Shown piece after piece: positions 1-8,889 of a DNA stretch of 64,000 bases. Where the stretch lies: positions 1 through 64,000 of the forward strand of contig NZ_JADKSH010000006.1 of NCBI RefSeq assembly GCF_015350795.1. The letters run 5' to 3'. Position 1 is the first letter of the stretch; every line of letters begins with the position of its first letter. The stretch is from Microbacterium sp. VKM Ac-2870. GTDB lineage: Bacteria > Actinomycetota > Actinomycetes > Actinomycetales > Microbacteriaceae. The notes under the pieces are model-generated. The model made no database searches and was not told where the DNA came from. It saw nothing but the letters and a program-made list of their open reading frames with translations. Both the position numbers and the translations under genes were made by a program.

Positions 1-71
1 CCCGGTCTCCCGATCTTCGCCACGCCACACCTCCGAGATGATCATCGATGGTGTTGCGCTGACGGGTTGAG

Positions 72-1067
72 TTCACCAGCGTGTTTTTCGCGAAGGAGCT
101 CGACCGCCCCTGACCGTGATGATCCGGTTCATCAACGAACATCGGGATCGTTTCGGGGTCGAGCTCATCTGCCGGGTGTTGCGACCGGCAGTCCAGGGGT
201 TCCTCACCTCCCGCGGCTACCACGCCGCGGTTCGTCGTTCCCCGTCGGCGCGGAAGCTTCGTGACGAGCTGCTCGTGCCGGAGGTCGCGCGATTGCATGC
301 GGAGAACTACGGCGTCTACGGGCGCCGGAAGATGCATGCGCTGATGCGCAGGCAGGGGTGGGAGGTCGGTCGTGACCAAACCGAGAGGCTCATGCGACTC
401 GCTGGGGTGCGAGGCGTCCGTAAGTCGAAGCGGGTGTTCACCACGCGCTCCGACAAGACAACGGCGCTACCCGCCGATCTCGTGAACCGCCGCTTCACGG
501 CGCCCGCACCCCAGCGGCTCTGGGTGTGCGAAGTGACCTACGTCGCGACTTGGTCCGGGTTCGCGTACGTCGCGTTCGTGACCGACGTGTACTCCCGCCG
601 CATCGTCGGCTGGAACGTCGCATCGACGCTGCGATCGGAGATCCTGCCGATGCAGGCGCTCGACATGGCAGCGTGGGGCGCCGGCGGTGATCTCACCGGG
701 CTGATCCATCACGCGGACCACGGGTCGAACTACACCGCGATGGTCTACACCGACCGGATCGTCGAACTCGGCGCCGTGCCCTCCACAGGGACGGCCGGCG
801 ACTCGTTCGACAACGCGATGGCCGAGGCGGTCAACAACCTCTACAAGACCGCGCTCATCCGTCAGCGCGGGCCCTGGCGGACCGTGGAGCAAGTCGAACT
901 CGCGACCCTCGAGTGGGTGTGGTGGTGGAACAACTCCCGCCTCCACGGCGAGCTCGACATGCGCACCCCGATCGAGGTCGAAACGGCGTACTACGCTGAC
1001 CACGAATCGGCCAACCCGGCACCTGACGGGCAAGGCTCCCGATAGGAACGAAAGTCAGGCCGATTCA
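72..1067 (+). mobile_element. IS3-family insertion sequence, 5'-truncated
   Basis: The block holds the whole second reading frame of an IS3 element and its right terminus, which reads CGATTCA at 1061-1067 (the complement begins TGA, as IS3 ends do). The first reading frame (orfA) survives only as about a dozen codons ending at TGA 111-113, with the typical FFAKEL motif that precedes the orfA/orfB frameshift site; an in-frame stop at 60-62 shows that orfA does not continue upstream. The left inverted repeat and the helix-turn-helix of orfA are missing, so this copy is truncated. The left boundary is estimated from where the orfA similarity fades. Confidence 0.75.
116..1045 (+). CDS. IS3-family transposase OrfB (integrase core), probably inactive
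   Basis: This is the DDE integrase-core half of an IS3 transposase, which normally acts as an OrfAB fusion made by -1 frameshifting. Recognisable features are the N-terminal FINEHRDRFGVELICRVL segment, the HTH_21-type region around YGVYGRRKMHALMR, and the integrase core (VTDVYSRRIVGW). The second acidic residue is present in HADHGSNY and the glutamate in DNAMAEAV, but the first catalytic aspartate, normally in a W..D.TY motif, appears as glutamate (WVCEVTYV). With orfA also missing, autonomous transposition is unlikely. The annotated ATG follows the orfA stop at 111 and lies in the -1 frame, so in an intact element it would be internal to the fusion. Confidence 0.85.
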   Translation: MMIRFINEHRDRFGVELICRVLRPAVQGFLTSRGYHAAVRRSPSARKLRDELLVPEVARLHAENYGVYGRRKMHALMRRQGWEVGRDQTERLMRLAGVRGVRKSKRVFTTRSDKTTALPADLVNRRFTAPAPQRLWVCEVTYVATWSGFAYVAFVTDVYSRRIVGWNVASTLRSEILPMQALDMAAWGAGGDLTGLIHHADHGSNYTAMVYTDRIVELGAVPSTGTAGDSFDNAMAEAVNNLYKTALIRQRGPWRTVEQVELATLEWVWWWNNSRLHGELDMRTPIEVETAYYADHESANPAPDGQGSR

Positions 1068-1224
1068 GTCCAGTGCTCGAGCGGGTAATTGAGCGCGCTA
1101 AAAAAGCGGCGCCGAGAGGCCAGCGGTGGTCGTCTGATTCGTCTTAAGTTGTACCGATGCTTCATCGGCGATGAGTATGGCGCGACTAGCTGCGCGACCT
1201 TGACCCGGGCGGTAATCTTCGAAG

Positions 1225-2292
1225 GTGTCCGATATCGACCGCGCCTCAGCTCTCGTCCAGGAGACGATGGACCAGTTTGATGCTCGCGGCTCGACAGTTG
1301 CCGCAATTGCGCGACGGTGTCAGCGCATCGCGTCGCTGCGGGGCGATGCTGTGGCGCTCGCCTGGCTATCGCTTGAATCAACGGATATCGCGAACGAATA
1401 CGAGAATAAGTCGGGAACTATGCGCGAGACCCTCGCGGCTCGCTTGCTCAAGACCTTGCCAAGTCATGAGGCTAACGCGAAGTGGGAGACAGCGTACGGC
1501 GATTACATTAGGCGACGTCGGACCCAGCCCGATAAGCAGGAGGCGAACCTTCGCAGCGTTCAGCAGATCGAGGAGCTGGTGCAGATGCTGCGGGAGCAGG
1601 AGGCGGCAATGCTCGTTCCGCCCCCACCCCAAATGCATAGTTACGATCTCGGCAAGCATGTATCCGAACAGATGCAGGCTCGTGTGCGTCTGGTCGAATC
1701 TCGCGTCGCGTTGGAGTCAGTGCTTGCCCGTATCAGGGACCGCCTGTGGGAGTTCCTGACTGAAACCGAGTACGAGCTCACGTTCGGAGAGGCGACGGCG
1801 GAGACGTTCGACCGTCTGCGGACATACGTCGACAGGCAACTGACGACGATCGCGCCTCCGGCCCTCGAACAGTTTCAAGCAGCGTATCGCAGGCTGAAGG
1901 ACGGGGGCGACGAGGACCGGGCTCATGCGTTGACGTCTTGTCGGCGGGTACTGAAGACTCTCGCGGACCAGCTCTACCCGGCCAGCCAAGAACCCGTCAC
2001 GGGTCTCGACGGAAGAGCGCGAGTGCTTGACGAGTCGAAGTTCGTGAACCGACTCGTGCAGTACGTCGCGGAGACGGTCGGCAAGCACGAGAACGGCGCC
2101 GTCGTTCAGGCCTCGCTCGAAGATGTCGGAGCACGCCTCGGCGCGCTCAACGACCTTGCCAGCAAGGGCGTGCACGCCGAGGTGACGACGTACGAAGTCG
2201 ACACCTGCGTCGTCCAGACCTACTTGGTGGTCGCGGATGTGTTGCGCATCCGTGAGCGTTCCACCCTTACGGGACGACGGGGCACAGCGTGA
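1225..2292 (+). CDS. AbiTii-like protein, first gene of a two-gene unit with a helicase
   Basis: A 355-residue soluble, mostly helical protein. The first ~55 residues (Leu-rich helix, then AIARRCQRIASLRGD, then ALAWLSLES) resemble the AbiTii N-terminal module of abortive-infection proteins. The C-terminal ~75 residues (NRLVQYVAETVG, LNDLASKGVHAEV, then a Cys-containing helix ending VADVLRIRE) resemble the C-terminal domain of proteins of that group. A charged middle region, about residues 95-130, may form a coiled coil. The GTG start at 1225 is chosen because it gives the longest frame, but its purine-rich GAAGG is almost on top of it; ATG 1267 is an alternative. Its stop overlaps the helicase start by 4 bases (GTGA), implying translational coupling. 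The family call is from memory of motifs only; the molecular activity is unknown. Confidence 0.6.
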   Translation: MSDIDRASALVQETMDQFDARGSTVAAIARRCQRIASLRGDAVALAWLSLESTDIANEYENKSGTMRETLAARLLKTLPSHEANAKWETAYGDYIRRRRTQPDKQEANLRSVQQIEELVQMLREQEAAMLVPPPPQMHSYDLGKHVSEQMQARVRLVESRVALESVLARIRDRLWEFLTETEYELTFGEATAETFDRLRTYVDRQLTTIAPPALEQFQAAYRRLKDGGDEDRAHALTSCRRVLKTLADQLYPASQEPVTGLDGRARVLDESKFVNRLVQYVAETVGKHENGAVVQASLEDVGARLGALNDLASKGVHAEVTTYEVDTCVVQTYLVVADVLRIRERSTLTGRRGTA

Positions 2293-4997
2293 GCAGCGTC
2301 GAGACACATATACGCAGCATTGACGGCGTGATCTGCAACAACATCACGGCGCTCTCAGCCGATCGAGCGTTGCTGTCGCAGAACATGTTGTCCCAGCTGC
2401 GAAACCTGGTCGAAGGTGTCGCCGTGCTATTTCACACGAAGGACGGCTCCACAGAACACGACTACGCCGCGATCGAGGCTGGTCTCGCGTTTCTTAAGAC
2501 GCAGGGCAAGCTCAGTTTCCTCAGCCGATTTTACCGGCAGCTGCAGCCAAGTACTTCTCACTACACCTTCGACGGTGACGGATCCGAGCGGTTGATGCTC
2601 AAGTACTACGAGTACCTCCACCGCGTCCGCGAGCTCCTCGCCGGAACCTTTGGGCTCGACGTATTGCACAACTTGGAGGACTTTCCGGTCGATCTCGACC
2701 CTTCGCTCCGGGAATACCACCAGAAGATCGCCGAACGTGTTCAGGACGCGAGTGACGCGCCATCACCGCGCGACCGCTCATCTCGCTACTACGTCCTCAA
2801 GACACGGCCATTTTTCACTGGTGGACGGATCTACTACGAGGTCACCTTCGCTACCCCCTCGGACCGACCCAGCATTAGCAAATTCGACCACGTCATCGCG
2901 TTCACGGAGCACGACATCTCCGACAAGCACGCCGCAAGCTTGACTCTACGCAATGACGAGATCGAAGTGCTCGGCCAGACCATGCCGATCATTCTCGTCA
3001 CGGCGTGGGAGGTGTCCATCCGCGGTTGCGAGTTCGAGAACTTCTCCCGCTTCTTCGGACCACGCTCGCGCGTGAGCACGACCAGCAACGAGTACAAGAA
3101 CCTCATGCGCTACCTCACTCGGACTGGGTCGACGTTGCTCGACGTCATTGACCTCCCGAATGCCGACTACGAACGCATCAAGGCATGGGTATTGACAGAC
3201 ACGAAGACACCGAGCATCTACCCGACGCTCGACGACGCACGCTGCATCATCCAGAACACGCGACCCGGCTACCTGCTCCTGCGCTACTTACTGCTGTCCA
3301 TGCGCAACGTCGTCATCCGCAAGCAGTACAACCCGAACGTTTGCGGCAAACTATCCAACCTCCATCTCCAATGGGGCTGCATCCCATTCGAACAGATGCC
3401 GTTCTGCACCTACCCGATGGGCCATCGAGCACGCTTCTGGGACCTCTTAGAAGCGATCGACCCGACCGACCGCACCCACGAGATGCTCGCCCGGCGCATC
3501 AACAACAACGTCGATCGCCGCGGCATGCTCTACACGCCTCTATCCGAACTCGATGACTTCGGTGATGACGTTATCTCGCTCATTGACCAGCACAACGCGC
3601 TTCTCTATAACAATCCGCGACATCAGGCCCGCTGGCTGGAAGTCCAGAACGGGCACGTCTTCATCCGAGGCTACGAGAACGACGTCGTCCAGATCGTCGA
3701 GAAGCTGCAAAGCCACGCCACCAGCGGCGTGGGGGGATGGGAATCAGCGCTCTCGAAATGGATGAAGGAGCTTCAAACCCCGCTTGATGATCCAACGAAA
3801 GCCGCCGCGCTGAAGTCGCTCTACACAGAGTCGCGCGTCGCGCTGGTCTACGGCGCCGCCGGGACAGGCAAGTCGACGATGATCAACTACATCGCCAACT
3901 ACTTCAACGGCAAGCCATTGTTGTTCCTCGCGAACACGCATCCGGCGGTCGACAACCTTCGCCGACGAGTACAGACCCAACACGCCGAGTTCCGCACTAT
4001 CGCAAGCCACAACTGGAACTCAGGATCCGCGACCGAGTATGAAGTCCTCGTCATCGACGAATGCAGCACCGTCAGTAATGAGGATCTCCTCGAGGTGCTC
4101 GGCAACACCAAATTCAAGCTGTTGCTGCTCGTCGGTGACGTTTACCAGATCGAGTCGATCCAGTTCGGCAACTGGTTCAGCATCATGCGCTCGTTCGTGC
4201 CGCCCTCGGCGGTCTCAGAACTCGACAAGCCATGGCGTTCCGACAACCCCCAACTCCTCGCCCTCTGGCAGAAGGTCCGAGGACTCGGCGACGACATCAC
4301 CGAAACGATGATGCGCGGCCACTACTCAATCCCGCTCAGTCCTGAGCTCTTTGGGCGGCGGCGGGACGACGAAATTATCCTCTGTCTGAACTACGACGGG
4401 CTCTACGGCATCAACAACGTCAACCGGTTCCTCCAGAGCAGTAATCCGAACCCGCCGGTGGACTGGGGTCCGGCTACCTTCAAAGTGGGCGACCCCATCG
4501 TCTTCAACGACAGCGAGCGCTTCAAAGGACTGATCTACAACAATCTCAAAGGCACCATCCTGGGCATCGACCGGCAACTCGGGTGGATCCGTTTCGAGGT
4601 CGAGCTTGCACGCACCGTCACTGAACTCGACGCCTGGGGGCTGGACCTCACCTGGCTGCGCGACTCGGTTGTTGCCTTCGACGTGTACGAACTAGCCAAC
4701 AGCGACAATGACGATGCCGCCCCGAACACCTCGGTACCGTTCCAGGTCGCCTACGCGGTCTCGATTCACCGCGCTCAAGGTCTCGAGTATGAGTCTGTAA
4801 AGATCGTCATCACCGACGCGAACGAAGACTCGATTACTCACAACATCTTCTACACGGCAATCACCCGCGCTCGCGAGTACCTGCAGGTCTTCTGGACGCC
4901 GGAGACAGAGAAGGCGATCATCGCGAAGATGGAGCCGAAATCGACAGCCAAAGACGTGAATCTCCTGACCACACGCCGCGGCCTGGTTCGGGCCTAG
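2289..4997 (+). CDS. Superfamily 1 (UvrD/RecD-like) DNA helicase, large N-terminal extension
   Basis: A 902-residue protein. The C-terminal half is an SF1 helicase: Walker A GAAGTGKST at about residue 522, Walker B VLVIDECS with Asp near 590, a Q-containing LLLVGDVYQI motif III, and the UvrD_C_2-type C-terminus with SIHRAQGLEYESV near 822 and YTAITRAREYL near 857. The first ~500 residues carry no domain I can name; they start with a helical stretch (LRNLVEGVAVLF) and may bind nucleic acid or sense infection. The GTG start overlaps the stop of the AbiTii-like gene, so the two are made together. Placement in an island of other defence cassettes suggests anti-phage or anti-plasmid function; this is inference. 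RecD-like ATPase biochemistry is expected from the motifs. Confidence 0.8.
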   Translation: MSSVETHIRSIDGVICNNITALSADRALLSQNMLSQLRNLVEGVAVLFHTKDGSTEHDYAAIEAGLAFLKTQGKLSFLSRFYRQLQPSTSHYTFDGDGSERLMLKYYEYLHRVRELLAGTFGLDVLHNLEDFPVDLDPSLREYHQKIAERVQDASDAPSPRDRSSRYYVLKTRPFFTGGRIYYEVTFATPSDRPSISKFDHVIAFTEHDISDKHAASLTLRNDEIEVLGQTMPIILVTAWEVSIRGCEFENFSRFFGPRSRVSTTSNEYKNLMRYLTRTGSTLLDVIDLPNADYERIKAWVLTDTKTPSIYPTLDDARCIIQNTRPGYLLLRYLLLSMRNVVIRKQYNPNVCGKLSNLHLQWGCIPFEQMPFCTYPMGHRARFWDLLEAIDPTDRTHEMLARRINNNVDRRGMLYTPLSELDDFGDDVISLIDQHNALLYNNPRHQARWLEVQNGHVFIRGYENDVVQIVEKLQSHATSGVGGWESALSKWMKELQTPLDDPTKAAALKSLYTESRVALVYGAAGTGKSTMINYIANYFNGKPLLFLANTHPAVDNLRRRVQTQHAEFRTIASHNWNSGSATEYEVLVIDECSTVSNEDLLEVLGNTKFKLLLLVGDVYQIESIQFGNWFSIMRSFVPPSAVSELDKPWRSDNPQLLALWQKVRGLGDDITETMMRGHYSIPLSPELFGRRRDDEIILCLNYDGLYGINNVNRFLQSSNPNPPVDWGPATFKVGDPIVFNDSERFKGLIYNNLKGTILGIDRQLGWIRFEVELARTVTELDAWGLDLTWLRDSVVAFDVYELANSDNDDAAPNTSVPFQVAYAVSIHRAQGLEYESVKIVITDANEDSITHNIFYTAITRAREYLQVFWTPETEKAIIAKMEPKSTAKDVNLLTTRRGLVRA

Positions 4998-5329
4998 CGC
5001 ATTCCGCTGCATTCTCGATTTGCAGGCACACCCCAGCCTGCCTGCAGGCTCTGAATCCTTGGAGGCCGCGTGTCGTGACGGCTGAGGCCCGTGACGCCTC
5101 AGCGGTTGCAAGGCCACCCCAGCATCGTTAAGGCAGGTCCGAACAGCCGGATGCTAGCTCCGACCACCAGCGCTGCTGCTCTGGGTCAGTGATCGAGGAT
5201 CAACGAGTTCGACGTCGTTCGCGCACGCGTGCCACACGCGTTGGAATGGATCGTTCCAGAGGTCGACGGAACCGCCAGGTTTGTGTCATTGTTCTCTCAA
5301 GGAGTACACACAGACGTTAGGGATCAGTC
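4998..5329. other. Intergenic spacer between two cassettes
   Basis: No convincing reading frame. There is a short imperfect palindrome (TGGAA-x-GATC-x-TTCCA) near 5240-5260, and a purine-rich GGAG precedes the TIR gene by about 30 bases, too far to be its ribosome site. The spacer probably carries the terminator of the helicase unit and the promoter of the TIR-SLATT pair, but no strong -10/-35 pair could be assigned. Confidence 0.4.
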
Positions 5330-5914
5330 ATGGGGCATAAGGTCTACATCTCATTCAAGACTGAGGACGCGGCCTATAAGGATGCGATTCAGGCGATGCC
5401 GCACCTAGATTATGTGGACAAGTCGCTTAATGAACCGATCAACTCCCAAGACCCTGATTATGTGCTTAGCAGAATCCGCGCTGATTACCTGAATGACTCG
5501 ACTGTCACGATTTTCTTGATTGGGTCATACTCGGCAGAGAACCTCGGCGCAGCCGAGCAATACTACATAAAGAAGGAGCTTCAAGCGTCCTTGTACAACT
5601 CGGCGCAGAGCACGAAAAACGGGATCCTTGGAGTCGTGCTTCCCTCGGCAGAGGAGGCAATATACGGCGGCACGTACACATGTGTCACGTGTGGCGGCAG
5701 TCACAATCTCGTGCGCGTGAACGACAGTACCTGCATACGTGAGTTCAGCTACAACTATTACATCCCAAACAGTAAGTGTTCACATGCGGAAGAAGACCGT
5801 TACTGCGTGTTGGTGCGATGGGCGGACTTTGCGAAGGAACCAAACTTGTGGATAGAAAAGGCCTTCGACAAGCGAACGGAACCTATCTCTTCGAAGACGA
5901 AAGTGCGACCATAG
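5330..5914 (+). CDS. ThsB-like TIR-domain protein (former DUF1863)
   Basis: A 194-residue protein starting with the TIR-like strand KVYISFKTED, followed by an acidic loop, LSRIRADYL and the strand TVTIFLIGS, and then a helix (QYYIKKELQASL) whose Glu83 sits where ThsB-type proteins have a conserved glutamate. This matches the ThsB / DUF1863 TIR-like family, whose Thoeris members make an NAD-derived signal on infection. Residues ~112-160 carry an unusual insertion with CxxC (118, 121) and further cysteines at 135, 150 and 159, possibly zinc-binding. The next gene, a SLATT-type membrane protein, starts 2 bases after the stop. Base composition is visibly lower in GC than the flanks, a sign of separate acquisition. 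NADase or cyclase activity is inferred from the family only. Confidence 0.75.
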   Translation: MGHKVYISFKTEDAAYKDAIQAMPHLDYVDKSLNEPINSQDPDYVLSRIRADYLNDSTVTIFLIGSYSAENLGAAEQYYIKKELQASLYNSAQSTKNGILGVVLPSAEEAIYGGTYTCVTCGGSHNLVRVNDSTCIREFSYNYYIPNSKCSHAEEDRYCVLVRWADFAKEPNLWIEKAFDKRTEPISSKTKVRP

Positions 5915-5916
5915 CA

Positions 5917-6798
5917 GTGTCTGGAATAAATTCAGAACCAGATATGCCAGCACTCTGGAAAGCGGCGGACGATGCCTCCGCCGCGAATCAGAGATTGTTC
6001 TTCAATGTCAAAAGATGGGAACTTGTGGGTCTTGTCACGGGAGCTCTCGCCGCCCTGCTACCCACCTCCTGGCTATGGGGCTTCGGTCCGGGTCTTTCCG
6101 TTCTTGCGTTTTTGCTTGTAGTTGCGCTACAGGTGGCCAGCATCGGTCCGCGCGCCGAGGCGCGATGGTACGACGCGCGAGCTGCGGCCGAGTCGATCAA
6201 GTCCGCATCGTGGCAGTACGCGGTCGGAGGGGAAGCATTCCGGCTAAAGGACGCCGATTCAGACGCGCGTTTCTTCGAGCGGTTGAGGGAGATTCTCAAC
6301 GCAGTGCCTAAGCTCGATATCGGTCCGGCGTCCGGCGCCACCGCTGGAGTAACATCTGGCATGAGAGCGATACGGGGGAGGCCTAGAGCTGAGCGCATGT
6401 CGATTTATCGCGATTTCCGAGTTCAGGACCAGGTGCAATGGTATGCCCGGAAGGCGGACGAAAATCGGGCGAGGGGGCGTCTCTTCAAAGTCATCATCAT
6501 TGTGGTTGAAAGTGCCGCAGTGATTTACGGCTTGATTCGGTACAAGTTCGAACTTGACACCGATATTCTCGGGGTTCTCGCAGCAACTGGCGCTGGACTG
6601 ATTGCCTGGGCTCAGGCAAAGAAGTACGCTTTTCTGGCCGAGTCTTATTCGGTCACGAGTCATGAGATTGAGTTGGTTGCTGCGACTCTCGAGTCGGTTG
6701 CGTCCGAGGACCAGTGGGCTCAATTGGTCCACGACTCGGAAGCAGCTTTCAGTCGTGAACACACTATGTGGCAGGCCCGTCGTCAAGGTCCGGCGTGA
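5917..6798 (+). CDS. SLATT-type (DUF4231-like) four-helix membrane effector
   Basis: About 293 residues with two two-helix membrane hairpins, roughly residues 34-75 and 200-245, each preceded or followed by long amphipathic helices. The N-terminal helix ANQRLFFNVKRWE leading into the first hairpin and the second hairpin with LLAWAQ-like ending followed by AESYSVTSHEIE are typical of SLATT domains (SMODS/SLOG-associated two-TM effectors), apparently as a tandem pair. In known conflict systems SLATT proteins are thought to form pores or disrupt membranes when a nucleotide second messenger is made. Coupling to a TIR enzyme 2 bases upstream fits an enzyme-sensor plus membrane-effector design. GTG 5917 is chosen because it follows the TIR stop directly; ATG 5944 is a plausible shorter start. 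Confidence 0.7.
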   Translation: MSGINSEPDMPALWKAADDASAANQRLFFNVKRWELVGLVTGALAALLPTSWLWGFGPGLSVLAFLLVVALQVASIGPRAEARWYDARAAAESIKSASWQYAVGGEAFRLKDADSDARFFERLREILNAVPKLDIGPASGATAGVTSGMRAIRGRPRAERMSIYRDFRVQDQVQWYARKADENRARGRLFKVIIIVVESAAVIYGLIRYKFELDTDILGVLAATGAGLIAWAQAKKYAFLAESYSVTSHEIELVAATLESVASEDQWAQLVHDSEAAFSREHTMWQARRQGPA

Positions 6799-7272
6799 TT
6801 GTCGATGCTCCCGAGCCTTGCTCAACTCGGAGCGTGATCAGGAGGGTGAATTCGTTCTGTCAGTGTTAGTCCCGAACTGGGCACATGCGCGCGTACAGCG
6901 CCGACACTCACCTCTGCGATTGCGATCGTCGGCCCCGGCGAGTCTCCCGAGGTGTGTAGAGCAACCCCGCCCGGATCCGCCGCTGTTTGTCAAGGAGATG
7001 TCGCCTTGGAGGTTCTTACTTCGACTCCGACTCTCCACGCGTCGGCCGCTCGACGTCGAAGCATTCGAAGTTCTTGCGGACCTTGTTTTAGCTGGTGTCA
7101 ACGTAGTTGGCACTGTCTGGTTCACTCCAAGCGCCAAGTTCGCGGAACGTATGGGGACTCATCAACGTGAAGAAGCTCGACAGTGGCGAGTAGCGCACTC
7201 TGCTCCCGGGTCGCGCGGAGAGGTGCGACCGCTAAGCGCCCACACGGCAAAGTCGTTGCTGGGGAGTAGGTC
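6799..7272. other. Intergenic region between cassettes, no clear gene
   Basis: About 470 bases. Open frames exist on both strands but none has a credible protein signature, and the compositional bias of the third codon position is weak. It may contain decayed coding sequence as well as the promoter for the three-gene unit. A GGGGAG sequence just before 7273 is the ribosome site of the next gene. Confidence 0.4.
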
Positions 7273-8778
7273 GTGACTTCTGTGGATAGGACGATTGGGA
7301 GATTCGCGCCGGTATCAGTTCAGATGCCGCGATGGATTTACGGGGGTGACCCTCGCGGCCTAGCCGACTTTTGCGGTTGGAGAGTCGATCTAGAAGATGA
7401 GTCAACGTGGCGGTGGAAAGTCCAGACACTTGAAACCGTGGATGGAGAGCGACCAACGCTCATCCGAGCGAGGCACCTGTCCGCTGCCGGAGCGCCGCAG
7501 TCCGGTTCGCTTTACGAACCGCTGCTTGATCTTTCATCAAGGGATGCGCTGCAAGTTTCGGAGGTGTGGGAGATTGCCCTGGAGCGGGACGCTCGGTTCG
7601 CCGAACACGACGGACGCACGTTCGCGCTGGCCGCCCAGAACATCCGGAGCTTGATCATGGCTGCCCCGGATGCAAGGGCGCTGCGCGACTTCATGCCGCA
7701 GCTCTCGCGGGAGCGAGTACAACTAGCCTTCCCGCGCTCGTCGGTATGGCTCATCGACACGCCAAACGACTGGCTCGGCATGCGGTTCAGCTTCGCCAGA
7801 GCGCTTCTTCGAGGGGAGGATGTTCTTACCGCAAATGAGCCGATGGGAACGTACTTCCAGAGTTCTCAGGCGCTGTTTAACGATACGACGCTCGGACTCG
7901 GGGCCTACCTCACCCCGCTTTTTGCCAGCCTGACGCCGTACGTCTGGGGTTTCACCGCGCTCAGGGCGGGTGGCCTAATCGCTGTCGACTTCGGGCAGCT
8001 CCTACACGGGGACCCGCGAGCTACCGATCGCCTCCTTCGGGCGATCTCCACGCGAGTCCGCGAGGGTCACAGTGCAGACGATTCTCCTGTCGTGCGACAG
8101 AACGCGTATGGAGCCGCACTCCGATGGTGGTGCGGACGTCTCAATCTGCTATTTGCAGAAGCGACCAATCTTGCGAACTACGCCGACAAGTCGGGCCTGC
8201 TTTCGCCCGAGATGCTCGTAGAGAAGTTGCTCAGTCTCGAACAGCTCTTTCGGCACTGCGAGTCACTGGCAGTCGCTCGTGATGATCTCCACTCGAAGCG
8301 AGTGATGCTGTTCATGGCTTTGGAGACGCTAGGAGGACTGGCTCCTAGACTCACGTGGCAGGTCACATACGACTACCTCAAGGTGGAAGAGCTGCTGGAC
8401 AACCTGAAAGCGACGATGCCAGAGGGAGTGCAGACGGTGCTACTTCCGCGAGCCGAGCGTGCAGTGGCCGCCCTTCGTGTCGTCGGCAACGGCTTCTTCA
8501 TCGCTGATCGCCGCGACCAGTCGGGCCACATCCTGCTGCGGGGTGACGATGGCAATCTGCGGCCCGTAGAGATGAACGTCGCTATCCGTTTGTGGCTACG
8601 AGTCCTGCGCAACAGCCAGCACGGATTTGACCGTGACCAGTCTCGCCAGACTCGAGATCTACTCGCGATTCACGACGGCCACTTCCCTGAAGCATTGGCA
8701 GATCTGGCCTGGTTCTTCTTGCTGTACCTCTTGGCCTTCCCCGAGTCCATTCGCCGCGCGCGGCCGCTATCGACATGA
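7273..8778 (+). CDS. Uncharacterised 501-residue protein, first gene of a three-gene unit
   Basis: No family recognised. The N-terminal ~120 residues look like a mixed strand/helix domain (Trp-rich, DFCGWRVDLEDE); the middle and C-terminal parts are strongly helical with many Leu and Arg, for example RWWCGRLNLLFAEATNL and ALETLGGLAPRLTW. The last ~25 residues are very hydrophobic (WFFLLYLLAFP) and could be a membrane-anchoring or dimerisation helix. There is no P-loop, no obvious nuclease motif and no signal peptide. GTG start with GGGGAG about 8 bases upstream. It is followed on the same strand by the 142-residue and 357-residue genes, and I infer that the three work together in the island. 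Confidence 0.6.
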   Translation: MTSVDRTIGRFAPVSVQMPRWIYGGDPRGLADFCGWRVDLEDESTWRWKVQTLETVDGERPTLIRARHLSAAGAPQSGSLYEPLLDLSSRDALQVSEVWEIALERDARFAEHDGRTFALAAQNIRSLIMAAPDARALRDFMPQLSRERVQLAFPRSSVWLIDTPNDWLGMRFSFARALLRGEDVLTANEPMGTYFQSSQALFNDTTLGLGAYLTPLFASLTPYVWGFTALRAGGLIAVDFGQLLHGDPRATDRLLRAISTRVREGHSADDSPVVRQNAYGAALRWWCGRLNLLFAEATNLANYADKSGLLSPEMLVEKLLSLEQLFRHCESLAVARDDLHSKRVMLFMALETLGGLAPRLTWQVTYDYLKVEELLDNLKATMPEGVQTVLLPRAERAVAALRVVGNGFFIADRRDQSGHILLRGDDGNLRPVEMNVAIRLWLRVLRNSQHGFDRDQSRQTRDLLAIHDGHFPEALADLAWFFLLYLLAFPESIRRARPLST

Positions 8779-8889
8779 CGCGTGTTCTCAAGTTGGTGTC
8801 CTAGCTGGACTCGGAACGTCGGAGGCGAGCGCTCACCAGGGCGAATATCCCGTAGCCTGCTCATATCTGCACGCGTCGAAGGGCGAACT

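Noticed and set aside
6838..7137. Minus-strand frame in the 6799-7272 spacer
   Set aside because: Ser/Arg-rich low-complexity translation with no folded-domain pattern; looks like a mirror of high-GC sequence.
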